From Vallitalea sp. (lineage in GTDB: Bacteria; Bacillota; Clostridia; Lachnospirales; Vallitaleaceae), in NCBI GenBank assembly GCA_025210235.1, contig JAOASG010000015.1, forward strand, positions 1-64,000: a DNA stretch of 64,000 nucleotides, in the 5' to 3' direction. The position numbers and the translations under genes were made by a program. The notes beneath the pieces are model-generated. The model ran no database searches and was not told the DNA's origin. It was given only the letters and a program-made list of their open reading frames with translations. Each line of letters starts with the position of its first letter. Positions within the stretch are counted from its first letter, which is position 1. Shown here piece after piece: positions 36,135 to 45,741 of this stretch.

Positions 36135-37007
36135 ATGAAAAAAGTAGTTATTGTTTTATTAAGTTTAGCATTGTTAGTATCTTGTAGTAAAATACGACAA
36201 AAAGAAAATGATATTAAAAAAAATAATGATAATGAAGTTTGTGATTTAAAAATAGGGTGTACTACCTATATATCATCCTATATCCAAGCTGTTTTACTAA
36301 GTGAAATAATTGATAGGGCTGGATATACTTCAAAAATTATTATAGATGATACAGATAATATGTGGAAAAACCTAAGTTTAGGAAAAACAGATGTTATTTT
36401 AAGTAGTTGGATACCAACGATTGATACTTCTAGAAGAGCTGAAATTCAATCATTAATTAAGGATTTAGGTTCAAATTGCAGAAACTTATCTAATGGAATT
36501 TTTGTTCCTGAATATACATCTATAGGTTTCTTGAATGAATTAAATGAATATAGAGACAATTTCTCTAATGTAATATATGTATGTAAACAAAGTGATTTAA
36601 CATATAAAGAAACAAAAAATATGTTAGAACATTATAAATTAAATTATTATATTCAACCAGTTAGTTATGAAGAACTAGATACAGTAATAAAAAAATCTAT
36701 TAATAATAAAGAATGGATAGCTGTAGCATTGTGGACACCTAATGGTAAAATTAATAAGTTTAACTTAAGACAATTAAGAGATAGCGAGAATATTTTTACA
36801 AATAATATCGATACACATACAATTATTAATAATGATTTTAATAATAATAAATTAATAAATATACTTGATAATTACAATATTAGAAAATGTGAACTTAATG
36901 AGTTAATTAACTTAATGACTCAAAATGACATTGAAAAAAAGATTGTTACCTCATGGTTAGATAACAATCTTCAAGTAATAGACAGAATTTATTCTATTAA
37001 AAAATAA
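36135..37007 (+). CDS. glycine betaine/proline-type ABC substrate-binding lipoprotein (OpuAC-like)
   Basis: 290 aa. Signal peptide with lipobox LLVSC. The mature domain resembles OpuAC/ProX: KIGCTTYISSYIQAVLLSEIIDRAGYTSKI, DNMWKNLSLGKTDVILSSWIPT (aromatic residues as for quaternary-amine ligands), and a second lobe with ALWTPNGKINKFNLRQL. The start at 36135 has GAAGGGA upstream. No permease or ATPase lies nearby, so it is an orphan binding protein or works with a transporter elsewhere. Its stop is five bases from the convergent SDR stop. Confidence 0.8.
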   Translation: MKKVVIVLLSLALLVSCSKIRQKENDIKKNNDNEVCDLKIGCTTYISSYIQAVLLSEIIDRAGYTSKIIIDDTDNMWKNLSLGKTDVILSSWIPTIDTSRRAEIQSLIKDLGSNCRNLSNGIFVPEYTSIGFLNELNEYRDNFSNVIYVCKQSDLTYKETKNMLEHYKLNYYIQPVSYEELDTVIKKSINNKEWIAVALWTPNGKINKFNLRQLRDSENIFTNNIDTHTIINNDFNNNKLINILDNYNIRKCELNELINLMTQNDIEKKIVTSWLDNNLQVIDRIYSIKK

Positions 37008-37012
37008 TTGAG

Positions 37013-37747
37013 TTATGTCCATGCACCATCTAAAGTAATAATTTGTCCTGTGAGATAGGGTGAATTATTTGATGATAGATAGTAACACAAATTAGCAACT
37101 TCTTCAGGCTTGCCAATTCTATTAGCAGGAATTTCATTAATAATTTCATTCATTTCTTGTGTAGTCAGACTTGAGTTCATAGGTGTGTTTATTAAACCGC
37201 AAGCAATTCCATTAACACGAATATTGCTAGGTGCAAGTTCTTTAGCAAGTGCTTTAGTAAAAGAATTAACGCCTCCTTTAGAAGCAGAATAAGCAACCTC
37301 ACAAGATGCACCAAGGTTTCCCCATACAGAAGATATATTAATAATATTCCCAGTATGGTTTTTTATCATATATGGAACTGCATGGGAACAAACATTATAT
37401 AAAGATTTTAAATTAGTATTTATTATATTATCCCAATCATCTTCTGTAGTTTGTGTGAATAACTTTATGCTTGATATGCCAGCATTGTTGATAACAATAT
37501 CAACATGTCCCATAACCATTGATATTTCTTCAAACATATTGCTTACAGATTCATAACTAGATACATTAGCCATTATAGGTAAACAAGAGACTCCATAAGA
37601 TTTTATTTCTTCTGCTGTATTACATAATTCATTAAAGCTAGATGAACAATTTAATATTATATTATATCCTTCTTTTGCATATTTTAATGCTATGGACTTC
37701 CCTATTCCTCTTGAAGAACCTGTAACAAGAACATTTTTACTTAACAT
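37013..37747 (-). CDS. SDR-family oxidoreductase (FabG-like)
   Basis: 244 aa classical short-chain dehydrogenase. It has the NAD(P)-binding TGSSRGIG (7-14), the NNAG motif, the catalytic Ser in ISSVWG and the Y-x-x-x-K in YSASKGG, and a PEEVANLCYYLSS tail region. It could be a 3-oxoacyl-ACP reductase or another sugar/alcohol dehydrogenase; no fatty-acid genes are nearby, so FabG is not assigned. RBS GAAAGGAA on the - strand. It lies 55 nt downstream of nfo and is probably co-transcribed. Confidence 0.88.
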   Translation of the reverse strand: MLSKNVLVTGSSRGIGKSIALKYAKEGYNIILNCSSSFNELCNTAEEIKSYGVSCLPIMANVSSYESVSNMFEEISMVMGHVDIVINNAGISSIKLFTQTTEDDWDNIINTNLKSLYNVCSHAVPYMIKNHTGNIINISSVWGNLGASCEVAYSASKGGVNSFTKALAKELAPSNIRVNGIACGLINTPMNSSLTTQEMNEIINEIPANRIGKPEEVANLCYYLSSNNSPYLTGQIITLDGAWT

Positions 37748-37784
37748 TTATCTATTCCTTTCGTCGTGCCATAAAACTTTTTAT

Positions 37785-37799
37785 CTTTGTAATTACCTA
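37785..37799 (+). repeat. intergenic TTTTGCAATTAC element, partial copy in the nfo-SDR gap
   Basis: CTTTGTAATTACCTA on the + strand, that is, antisense to the flanking - strand genes. This is the only copy in inverted orientation to its neighbour, apart from the palindromic arm at 49472. Confidence 0.4.
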
Positions 37800-37802
37800 T
37801 AA

Positions 37803-38666
37803 CTATTTAATACCTCTTAGCATGGCAATTTCTTCTTTATATAAATTAGTAGTTTTATCAATCCAAGGTGTTTCTAAGATTAAAGGTTTATTATCACATA
37901 CTGGATGATGAACAATATTGTAGAGAGCATTAAGTCCAATATAATCCTTACCACGTTTATTACTAATATCAGCACCAATATTAGCATGTCTATCTTTTCT
38001 AGAACCAATATCATTCAAAGAGCCATTAATATGAAAAACTTTTAATCTGTTTAATCCAATAATATCATCAAATTCTTTTATGGTATTATCAAAATTATTA
38101 ATAATATCATATCCACTATCATGAGTATGGCATGTATCAAAACATACTCCAATTTTTTCATTTAATTCTACTTTTTCTATAATCATCTGAAGTTCTTCAA
38201 ATGATTTTCCAACTTCTGATCCTTTTCCTGCCATTGTTTCTAGACATATAAAAGGTTGTGTCGTTTTAGCTAGAACGTTATTAAGACCTTCTGCAATACG
38301 GTTAATACCATAGTTTATATCTTTAGTAGTATATGAACCTGGGTGAATAACTAAATAATTTGAACCTATTGCTTCGGTTCTTTTAATTTCCGTAGTTAAA
38401 AAAGATTGAGCTAAATTATAAATTTCTTCTTTATATGATGCAAGATTAATTAAATAGGGTGCATGAACAACGATATCTTTAATATCATGTTCTTTCATAT
38501 AAAGTTTACCTTCTTCAATTTTCATATCTTCAATTGGTTTTCTTCGAGTATTTTGAGGTGCACCAGTATATATCATAAAAGTATTAGCATTATAAGAAAA
38601 AGCTGTTTTAGCTGCACCTAGTAATCCTTTTGAAATTGATACATGAGAACCAATAAGTAATGACAT
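37803..38666 (-). CDS. nfo: endonuclease IV (AP endonuclease)
   Basis: 287 aa TIM-barrel zinc enzyme of base excision repair, cutting 5' of abasic sites. Metal-ligand motifs in order: VHAPYLINLAS, VIHPGSY, CLETMAGKGSEVG, VCFDTCHTHDSGYD, HINGSLNDIGSRKDRHANIG and the final ILETPW. AAAAGGTG serves as RBS on the - strand. The gene is transcribed divergently from the LCP gene at 39050. Confidence 0.95.
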   Translation of the reverse strand: MSLLIGSHVSISKGLLGAAKTAFSYNANTFMIYTGAPQNTRRKPIEDMKIEEGKLYMKEHDIKDIVVHAPYLINLASYKEEIYNLAQSFLTTEIKRTEAIGSNYLVIHPGSYTTKDINYGINRIAEGLNNVLAKTTQPFICLETMAGKGSEVGKSFEELQMIIEKVELNEKIGVCFDTCHTHDSGYDIINNFDNTIKEFDDIIGLNRLKVFHINGSLNDIGSRKDRHANIGADISNKRGKDYIGLNALYNIVHHPVCDNKPLILETPWIDKTTNLYKEEIAMLRGIK

Positions 38667-38693
38667 TTAATCACCTTTTTTCTTTCTTTTTAG

Positions 38694-38718
38694 TTATAGT
38701 AATTGCAGTACTACATTT
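38694..38718 (-). repeat. intergenic TTTTGCAATTAC element, copy upstream of nfo
   Basis: On the - strand: AAATGTAGTACTGCAATTAC. The core ends 32 nt before the nfo start, so spacing and orientation match the + strand copies. Confidence 0.7.
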
Positions 38719-38858
38719 ACATCTGTTCTTTAGTATATTTTTTTTTTGATAAAATTGTATATAAAGCTAATTATTACTTAAAAAGTGAAACATAGTTAAG
38801 ATAAATTTCGTCTAATATGGGGAAAATAAATATACTAGTGTTAACATATTTTTTAATC

Positions 38859-38890
38859 ATTATACCATAAAAACAATTTATTGGTATAAT
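38859..38890. promoter_or_regulatory. divergent extended -10 promoters within an inverted repeat
   Basis: ATTATACCA (38859-38867) and TGGTATAAT (38882-38890) are a perfect 9-bp inverted repeat. Each half carries TGGTATAAT on its own strand, an extended -10 box (TGnTATAAT). This would start nfo leftward and the LCP gene rightward. The rest of 38667-39049 is AT-rich with no gene. Confidence 0.5.
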
Positions 38891-39049
38891 TGTAATCTAT
38901 ATTAAAAATAAATAAAGCCTTACATAAATTATAAGAATGAATATATTATAATTAGTTTGTACAATTTAATATATAATAAAAATGAAAAAAATGCTAACGG
39001 TTTGATTGTTTTTATGGTATTATATTAAATGATTATAGGAGGTAAAAAA

Positions 39050-40051
39050 ATGGATAATAAAAAAAGAACTAGTACATTACTGTTGTTAATTGTATCAATT
39101 GCCGTAGTAATACTTGCAGCAATAGGAATATTATTAAATAGTAACCATAATGAATTAGCTCATGGACAAGATAACCAAGATCAAGAAAAACAAAATCAAG
39201 TAGAAGATAATAGTATAGATAAAGAAGAGGAACAAGTACAACAAAAGCCTCAGTCTATTAATGTATTATTAATTGGATTTGATAAATCTAATGGTTTAAC
39301 AGATGTTATAATGGTTGGCAACTTAGATACAGATACTAATAAAGTGAAATTAATTTCTTTACCAAGAGATTTATTTATAGATTTTAGAGAAGAAAATTTT
39401 AAAGATATAAAAAAAGAGAATAATATAGGTATTAGATATTGTAAATTAACAGAAGTTTATTCTAATGCTGGATGGGATGATAATGCATTATTAGTTGTAA
39501 AAGACATAGTACAAGAAATTACTAATATTAATATTGACTATACTACTGCTGTAAATATCGATGGATTCAAACAAATCGTTGATTCAATTGGGGGGGTTGA
39601 ATTTTACGTACCAAAAAGAATGAAATATACAGATAAATATCAAGATCTATATATTAATCTAAAAGAAGGACTACAAGTTTTAGATGGTGATAAAGCAGAA
39701 CAATTAGTAAGAAATAGAAAATACTATGGAAATATTCCACCTGATTATCAAAGAATGAAAATTCAACAAGATTTTTTATTAGCTATGACAAATAAAATTA
39801 TTAGTATTAGAGATTTTGATAAAATTACTGATTTAGCAAAAACAGTATATGGATTATTGAAAACAGATTTTGGATTATTAGTAGTAAATGAATATGTTGA
39901 TTATTTATATAATTTAGATTTAAAAGAATTACTAAAAGCTGAAAATATGACAATAATACCATCTAATGGAGAAAAAATTGATGGTATATGGTATCAGACG
40001 TGGGATAAAGAAGAAGTTCTAGAGTCTATTAACTCAGTTTATAATAATTAA
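39050..40051 (+). CDS. LCP-family (LytR-CpsA-Psr) glycopolymer transferase
   Basis: 333 aa. One N-terminal membrane helix (about 10-30), an acidic/Gln-rich linker, then the extracellular LCP domain: LLIGFDKSNGLTDVIMV, VKLISLPRDLFIDF, AVNIDGFKQIVDSIGGVEF and LQVLDGDKAEQLVRNRKYYG, with the conserved Asp and Arg residues that bind the polyprenyl pyrophosphate. It attaches wall teichoic-acid-like or secondary polymers to peptidoglycan. ATG 39050 has AGGAGG (39037-39042) upstream. Confidence 0.93.
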   Translation: MDNKKRTSTLLLLIVSIAVVILAAIGILLNSNHNELAHGQDNQDQEKQNQVEDNSIDKEEEQVQQKPQSINVLLIGFDKSNGLTDVIMVGNLDTDTNKVKLISLPRDLFIDFREENFKDIKKENNIGIRYCKLTEVYSNAGWDDNALLVVKDIVQEITNINIDYTTAVNIDGFKQIVDSIGGVEFYVPKRMKYTDKYQDLYINLKEGLQVLDGDKAEQLVRNRKYYGNIPPDYQRMKIQQDFLLAMTNKIISIRDFDKITDLAKTVYGLLKTDFGLLVVNEYVDYLYNLDLKELLKAENMTIIPSNGEKIDGIWYQTWDKEEVLESINSVYNN

Positions 40052-40275
40052 GATATAATAAATTTGTAATATTTACTAATATCATGTTAATTATTGTCAG
40101 TAATAACAACTTTTGATATACTATATATAAACTAAATATAAATATTTATAAAATTTGTATTGAATATATTTATTAATTAGGAAAGTTAATAAGACATATA
40201 TCTACAGCTGTAAAGATAAGATAAATCTATATTTACATAGAATAGGATAAGTATGATTTGTACAGGAGGATAAAA

Positions 40276-41646
40276 TTGAATAATAATAAAAAAGTTTCAC
40301 TACTAACAAAATTTCTTCAAGTTTTTTTAATTTCAGTAGTTATTTTTTCATTAATAATAGGAATTGCTACTGGAGGATATTTTTTGCTTAACAAAGGAAA
40401 AGAAAAAGACATAACTGAAGTTGAGAAATCGCCTATCACAGATGAAAATAATAAAAAACCACAAGATACAGATCCAGAAAATACAAAGAAAGAAAAACAA
40501 TTAACCACTTTTGCAATATTTGGAGTAGATAAAGACGGATATCGTACAGATGTTACTATGGTAATGACATTTAATCATATAACAAAAGATATAAATATTG
40601 TTTCTATTCCAAGAGATACAAAGATTGAATTACCTACAAGTATTTATAATGAATTAAAAGTGAATAGAAAAGATACGCCTAAGACTTTAAAAATAAATGG
40701 AGTACCTGCTTATTCTCCTAAAGAAAAAAGAAATGAATATTCTGTAAGAGTTATAGAGCATTTCTTTGATGTACATATAGATTACTACGTAAACATAAAT
40801 CTAAAAACGTTTAGAAAAGTTATTGATATTTTTGGTCCAATAGAATTTGATGTTCCTTTTCCTATGTATTATCCGGATCCAGACCAAGGCTTAGTTATTA
40901 ACTTAAAAAAAGGAAAACAAAAAATAAATGGAGCAAGAGCTGAACAACTTATTAGATATAGAAAAGGTGTTAAGCCAAATACAGGATATCCAAATGGAGA
41001 TATTGGACGAATCAATATGCAACATGAATTTATGAAAGCGTGTATGGAAGAATTATTGACAGAGAGAAATAAATTGAGGATTTTAAGTATTGGGACTACT
41101 ATACTAACAAATGTCCAAACTAATTTTGATAAGATGCTAGAATATTCTCAATTCATTGATGATATATCATTGGATAAATTTTATATGCATAATCTGCCTG
41201 GTACACCTAAAGGTGAATATTTTTATTTTGATAGTAAAGAATCAATAGAATTATTTGCTAAAATTTCTCAGACACAAAAAAATAACGATATTACTAATAC
41301 TGATATAAATCAGTCTAATAATGAACCTGATGAGAAACCAGAACCTGAGAAACCTGAGCCTATAAGTAGTAAAGGCATGAAAATACAAATACTTAATAGT
41401 ACTAAACTAGGAGGGTTTGCTAGTAGAACACAGAAAAAATTAATAAATGACGGCTTTAACGTAGTTAAAATAGGTGATTATAGAACTGAAGTTTATAAAA
41501 AGACTAAAATTATTATTCCAAATGAGGGTATGGGAGAAGATTTAAGTCATTATTTTAAAGATGCTACTATAGAATTGAAGCCAGATGATTTACCAGAAGG
41601 TATAGATATTAGGATTATACTGGGAACTGACGATAAAGATAAATAG
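40276..41646 (+). CDS. LCP-family transferase with C-terminal LytR_C domain
   Basis: 456 aa from TTG 40276, chosen because AGGAGG (40264-40269) lies six nt upstream; a further TTG at 40258 precedes the RBS. N-terminal helix (about 13-40), LCP domain (FGVDKDGYRTDVTMVMTF, IVSIPRDTKIEL, VNINLKTFRKVIDIFGPIEFDVP, INGARAEQLIRYRKG), a Pro/Glu linker near 360, and a LytR_C domain (GMKIQILNSTKLGGFASRTQKKL). It is a second wall polymer ligase beside the first. Confidence 0.92.
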   Translation: MNNNKKVSLLTKFLQVFLISVVIFSLIIGIATGGYFLLNKGKEKDITEVEKSPITDENNKKPQDTDPENTKKEKQLTTFAIFGVDKDGYRTDVTMVMTFNHITKDINIVSIPRDTKIELPTSIYNELKVNRKDTPKTLKINGVPAYSPKEKRNEYSVRVIEHFFDVHIDYYVNINLKTFRKVIDIFGPIEFDVPFPMYYPDPDQGLVINLKKGKQKINGARAEQLIRYRKGVKPNTGYPNGDIGRINMQHEFMKACMEELLTERNKLRILSIGTTILTNVQTNFDKMLEYSQFIDDISLDKFYMHNLPGTPKGEYFYFDSKESIELFAKISQTQKNNDITNTDINQSNNEPDEKPEPEKPEPISSKGMKIQILNSTKLGGFASRTQKKLINDGFNVVKIGDYRTEVYKKTKIIIPNEGMGEDLSHYFKDATIELKPDDLPEGIDIRIILGTDDKDK

Positions 41647-41727
41647 TAGAGGATAGTTTTAAATAATTAATAAAATGTAACCATGAGGAAAGGTGTTAAT
41701 ACAAACTGACAAATAGGGGTTGATATA

Positions 41728-44580
41728 ATGAAAGGTATAATGAAAAAAGCATTTAGTTTATTAATAGCAATAGGTTTAATTTATAATAGTAATATTTCTG
41801 TCGGAAGTACTATCGATAATATTTTATATGAATCAAATAATGAAGAAACTATATCTAGTGGTATTACATATAAGAAAAATACTAGATTAACTGAAGCAGG
41901 ATGGCTTGATATTCATGTAATTGAGGCAGATTTAACAAATCCATATGTAAAAATGGATATTATAAGAAATACTGATGGATTCGGAATAAAGGATACCCTT
42001 ACATCTATAGCAACTAAAAATAAAGTAATAGCAGGTGTTAATGGTGATTTCTTTAATATGAAAAAAAATCCTACAGATATTAGTGGATTAGAATATGAAA
42101 AAGATGGTATATTTATAGCTAAAAATTTTTTGAATGGTGGTAGTAATAATTATGGCTCATTTATGATAGATAGTGATAATAGACCATTAATAGATTATAT
42201 AAAAATAGATAGAATAATAACAAGTGAAGATGGGACTAAATTTTATGTTTATGGAATGAATCAAGTAACTTTTCTTGAACATCCAATTTACTTTGATAAA
42301 TATTCCCTAAAAGATACTAAAGAATTAGATGAAATAAATCAAGGACTATGCAAAATGGTTGTTGAAAATGATATAATTACTTATTTATCTGCACTTGGAG
42401 AAAACGTAGAAATGCCAGAAAATGGGTATGTTGTTGTTATGCCTGAAGAAATAGCTTCTTACATTTATAAAAGTTTCCCAGTTGGAACTAAAGTAACATA
42501 TCATTTAAATACTAATATTGATATGGATAGTATTAATATGGCAATAAGTGGTGGAGGCAAAATTATATCTGAAGGTAAACTTATATCAGAAGGTTTTGTT
42601 GTACAGGGTAATAAAAGGCATCCACGTACTGCTATTGGATATAACGAAGACAAGAGTAAAGTATATATGGTTGTTGTTGATGGAAGAGGTTCAAGTATAG
42701 GTGTAACTCACGAAGAATTAGGTAATATTTTATTAGATAATGGATTGTATGATGCAATTCATCTAGATGGAGGAGGTTCAAGTACTTTAGTCGCAAGACA
42801 GTTAGGTAATTCTAATGTTAAAGTATATAATAGACCATCTGGTATAGTTCAAAGGAAAATAGCTAATGGTATTGGAGTAACATCTACAGCTCCAATAGAT
42901 GATTTATATGAAATAAAAATAGTCGCTGATAAGACTAGGGTTTTTAAAGATATGCCAATAAAACTCAATGTAATCGGTTATGATAAGAATTTTAATCCTG
43001 TTTCAATAGATAAAAGTAGTCTTTTTTGGCAAACAATTGGATTAAATGGAAAATGGGACGGTAATACTTTCTATCCTATTAATGAGGGTAAGGGAACGAT
43101 TAAAGCTAATATTAATGGAATATCAGCATCTCTTGATATTGAGTGTATGTCTAAGCCTATTTCCTTGGAAATAAATAATAAATATAGTTTCTTAGAACCC
43201 GGAGAATCAACTGAATTTAGAATATTAGGAATTGATAAAAATGGTTATAGAGGAGAAGTAAATGTTAAAAATATTAGGTGGGAAGTAGAAAATGATAATA
43301 TTGGAGCTTTCTACGATGGAAAATTTGTTGCAAGTGATAATCTAGGGTATAGTTTAATAAAAGGTACAATAGGTGAAACAACAGTTTATGGTTATGTAAT
43401 CGTTAACCAAGAAAAAAATCTTATTGATTCATTTGAAAATGATGATGCAAAGATACATTCGGTAGTTAGTTCTGATACAGTTCAAGGAACTGCTGAAGTT
43501 ATAAAATCACCTTATGAAGGCAATAATTCAATTAAACTAGGATATAGTTTTAAACAGTCTTCAGAGACTCAAGCGGCATATATAGAATTTGATAATCCTT
43601 ATATATTTGAGCAAAAATTAAATAAACTAGGATTATGGGTAGATGGAGATGGTCATAATTATTGGCTACGAGGAAGAATAAAAGATGCTGATGGAAAAGA
43701 TAAGTTAATAACATTTTCTCATGAAGTAGATTGGACTGGATGGAAGTATGTATATGCAGATATTCCAAGGGATATATCTTATCCAATTAAATTAGATAGA
43801 ATATATATAGCAAGCCTTAATTGCTTAGAAGATGAAAATTCAGAGTTGAAGTTTGATAATTTAACAGCTCATAATGCTTTTAGTACATCGGATCTTATTT
43901 TGCCTAAGGAAAAAATTTATGACCCACTTCATAAAGTGGAAATAAATGAACCTCAAATGAAGATATCGGTATTTGGAAATACTTCTTCAAAAAACTCTTT
44001 ATTAGATGATATTATTCAGCGAAAAGTATTAAAAAAGATGGATGAAATATCAGATGTAAGTTTATTTGTTGGAGATACTGAAATTAAAAATGAACAGATT
44101 AAAAATGAAGCTGTAATATGGAATGACAAATATAATATTGTAGATTATGATAATGTTAGGATAATTAATTTAGCTACATCTAAAAATGGTATGAGATTAA
44201 CAGATCCGAATCAATGGAAAAAATTTACTAATGACTTATATAACACAAAACAAAAGCATCTAATAATAAATATGGATAATAATCCTCTTGATAAACAAGG
44301 TTTTACAGATAGAAGAGAAGGCGAATTATTCCATAGTATTGTTAAAAAGTTTAAAGAAGAAAATGATAAAAATGTTTTTGTTATTAATGGTAGTGGATAT
44401 GACTTTAATATTCAATATATTGAAGGAATAAGGTATATGGATATTAATGGATTATGGCATAAATATCAAAACAAAAAAGTTGATTTAAATGATAAATTCC
44501 ATATTATTAATTTTGATGTTAATGCTGAGAATATATCATATAAAGTAATTGATGTATATCCAAAGATAATTATAGAATAG
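41728..44580 (+). CDS. secreted phosphodiester glycosidase (NAGPA-like) with Ig-like and C-terminal phosphatase-like regions
   Basis: 950 aa. Signal peptide (about 1-25). The phosphodiester glycosidase domain (about 45-390) shows AGVNGDFFNMK, HPRTAIGYNEDKSKVYMVVVDGR and HLDGGGSSTLVAR. Next are Ig-like repeats (about 395-560) and a beta-sandwich resembling a carbohydrate-binding module (about 570-720, with AYIEFDNPYIFEQKLNKLGLWVDGDG). The last 200 residues (ISVFGNT, SLFVGDTEI, HLIINMDNNPLDKQGFTDRREGELF) read like a calcineurin-type phosphoesterase without the usual metal residues. It probably trims or remodels the surface glycopolymer. Confidence 0.85.
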   Translation: MKGIMKKAFSLLIAIGLIYNSNISVGSTIDNILYESNNEETISSGITYKKNTRLTEAGWLDIHVIEADLTNPYVKMDIIRNTDGFGIKDTLTSIATKNKVIAGVNGDFFNMKKNPTDISGLEYEKDGIFIAKNFLNGGSNNYGSFMIDSDNRPLIDYIKIDRIITSEDGTKFYVYGMNQVTFLEHPIYFDKYSLKDTKELDEINQGLCKMVVENDIITYLSALGENVEMPENGYVVVMPEEIASYIYKSFPVGTKVTYHLNTNIDMDSINMAISGGGKIISEGKLISEGFVVQGNKRHPRTAIGYNEDKSKVYMVVVDGRGSSIGVTHEELGNILLDNGLYDAIHLDGGGSSTLVARQLGNSNVKVYNRPSGIVQRKIANGIGVTSTAPIDDLYEIKIVADKTRVFKDMPIKLNVIGYDKNFNPVSIDKSSLFWQTIGLNGKWDGNTFYPINEGKGTIKANINGISASLDIECMSKPISLEINNKYSFLEPGESTEFRILGIDKNGYRGEVNVKNIRWEVENDNIGAFYDGKFVASDNLGYSLIKGTIGETTVYGYVIVNQEKNLIDSFENDDAKIHSVVSSDTVQGTAEVIKSPYEGNNSIKLGYSFKQSSETQAAYIEFDNPYIFEQKLNKLGLWVDGDGHNYWLRGRIKDADGKDKLITFSHEVDWTGWKYVYADIPRDISYPIKLDRIYIASLNCLEDENSELKFDNLTAHNAFSTSDLILPKEKIYDPLHKVEINEPQMKISVFGNTSSKNSLLDDIIQRKVLKKMDEISDVSLFVGDTEIKNEQIKNEAVIWNDKYNIVDYDNVRIINLATSKNGMRLTDPNQWKKFTNDLYNTKQKHLIINMDNNPLDKQGFTDRREGELFHSIVKKFKEENDKNVFVINGSGYDFNIQYIEGIRYMDINGLWHKYQNKKVDLNDKFHIINFDVNAENISYKVIDVYPKIIIE

Positions 44581-44590
44581 GAGGCACTAA

Positions 44591-45172
44591 ATGAGTAAAA
44601 AGGGATATCGTATTATAATAGGTTGTTTATTAGTTATTGTTACTGGTTTATTATATTCTTCAATATACGCTTCTTCGGGAGGAGAACCTGGAACTATTCA
44701 AGATCCTATTGTAACAAAGAGCTATGTTGATGAAAAATTAGATGAAATACTTATAAAAGTTAACAGTCAAAAGATAAATAACACAAATACAACTAACGAA
44801 AATACTAATTTAGATTATAATAAGATTTACAAAAATATAGATGAGTATATTTCAGGAAAAATTAAAGGAATAGATTCTGATTCTTCTAATAATGCTGCTA
44901 ACAAGTTTAAAATATTGGAGCTTGAAGAAGGGACTAAATTAATTTGCTCAGAGAGCTCAGAAGTTATATTAAGGGCTGGAAAAGCTACCATAATTGCTAA
45001 TGAAACAGGAGATGGAATTTCTGACCTTACTATGGGTATTGATTTAGCAATGGGAGTTGTTGTACCTAAAAATCACTTATTACTTATTCCTAGAACAGAT
45101 GGTCGTGGATTACATATTACATCAAAATCATGGGTAATGATTAAAGGTGATTATAGGATAGAGGATAAATAA
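44591..45172 (+). CDS. exported protein of unknown function
   Basis: 193 aa that I cannot assign to a named family. N-terminal signal or anchor helix (about 6-27), then SSGGEPGTIQDPIVTKSYVDEKLDEIL, a low-complexity Asn/Thr linker (about 58-75), and a compact beta-rich C-terminal domain (about 105-193: FKILELEEGTKLICSESSEVILRAGKATII, ending in SKSWVMIKGDYRIED). RBS AGGAGG overlaps the end of the glycosidase gene, ten nt away. Position between the glycosidase and an acyltransferase suggests an envelope role. Confidence 0.6.
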   Translation: MSKKGYRIIIGCLLVIVTGLLYSSIYASSGGEPGTIQDPIVTKSYVDEKLDEILIKVNSQKINNTNTTNENTNLDYNKIYKNIDEYISGKIKGIDSDSSNNAANKFKILELEEGTKLICSESSEVILRAGKATIIANETGDGISDLTMGIDLAMGVVVPKNHLLLIPRTDGRGLHITSKSWVMIKGDYRIEDK

Positions 45173-45174
45173 AA

Positions 45175-45708
45175 ATGAATGTGAAGAAAAAAATTTGTTT
45201 AGGAATATATTATTTTATTGGAAAAAAAATGCCTGAATCTGATAGCTTTATAAGTTTAGGAGCAAAAAGATTTAGGAGATTTTTATGTAAACATATATTT
45301 GATTATGCATCATCAACATGTAATATCGAAAAAGGTGTTTTTTTTGGTAGTGGTACAAGTATAAAAATAGGCGCTAATTCTGGGATAGGTATAAATGCTA
45401 GAATTCAAGGCCCTCTTACTATTGGTGAAAACGTTATGATGGGGCCAGATGTAATAATTTATACAAAAAATCATGAAATAAGTAGGACAGATATTCCTAT
45501 GAATAGCCAAGGAGTTACACAACCAAAAGAAGTAATTATTAAAGATGATGTTTGGATTGGTGCAAGGGTTATTATTCTTCCAGGAGTTTGTATTGGTAAA
45601 GGAAGTATTATAGGAGCAGGTGCTGTTGTAACGAAAGATGTAGAGAATTATTCTATCGTAGGAGGCATCCCTGCTAAAAAAATTAGAACAAGGCAAAGGA
45701 ATATTTAA
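45175..45708 (+). CDS. hexapeptide-repeat acyltransferase (maltose/galactoside type)
   Basis: 177 aa left-handed beta-helix acyltransferase. It shows the repeating [LIV]-G-x4 pattern (IKIGANSGIGINARIQGPLTIGENVMMGPDVII), the active-site NHEISR region, and DDVWIGARVIILPGVCIGKGSIIGAGAVVTKD. It most likely acetylates a sugar of the surface polymer. It starts two bases after the previous stop. The acceptor is unknown. Confidence 0.9.
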   Translation: MNVKKKICLGIYYFIGKKMPESDSFISLGAKRFRRFLCKHIFDYASSTCNIEKGVFFGSGTSIKIGANSGIGINARIQGPLTIGENVMMGPDVIIYTKNHEISRTDIPMNSQGVTQPKEVIIKDDVWIGARVIILPGVCIGKGSIIGAGAVVTKDVENYSIVGGIPAKKIRTRQRNI

Positions 45709-45741
45709 CGATATTGTAGAATATAGAAAGGACTAAGTAGA

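Noticed and set aside
37008..37012. Shared bidirectional terminator between the convergent OpuAC-like and SDR genes
   Set aside because: The stops are only five bases apart, and I see no hairpin with T runs on either side.
45313..45696. 127-codon open frame on the - strand inside the acyltransferase gene
   Set aside because: Rich in Cys, Tyr and Asn, as expected of an antisense frame through hexapeptide repeats; no RBS.
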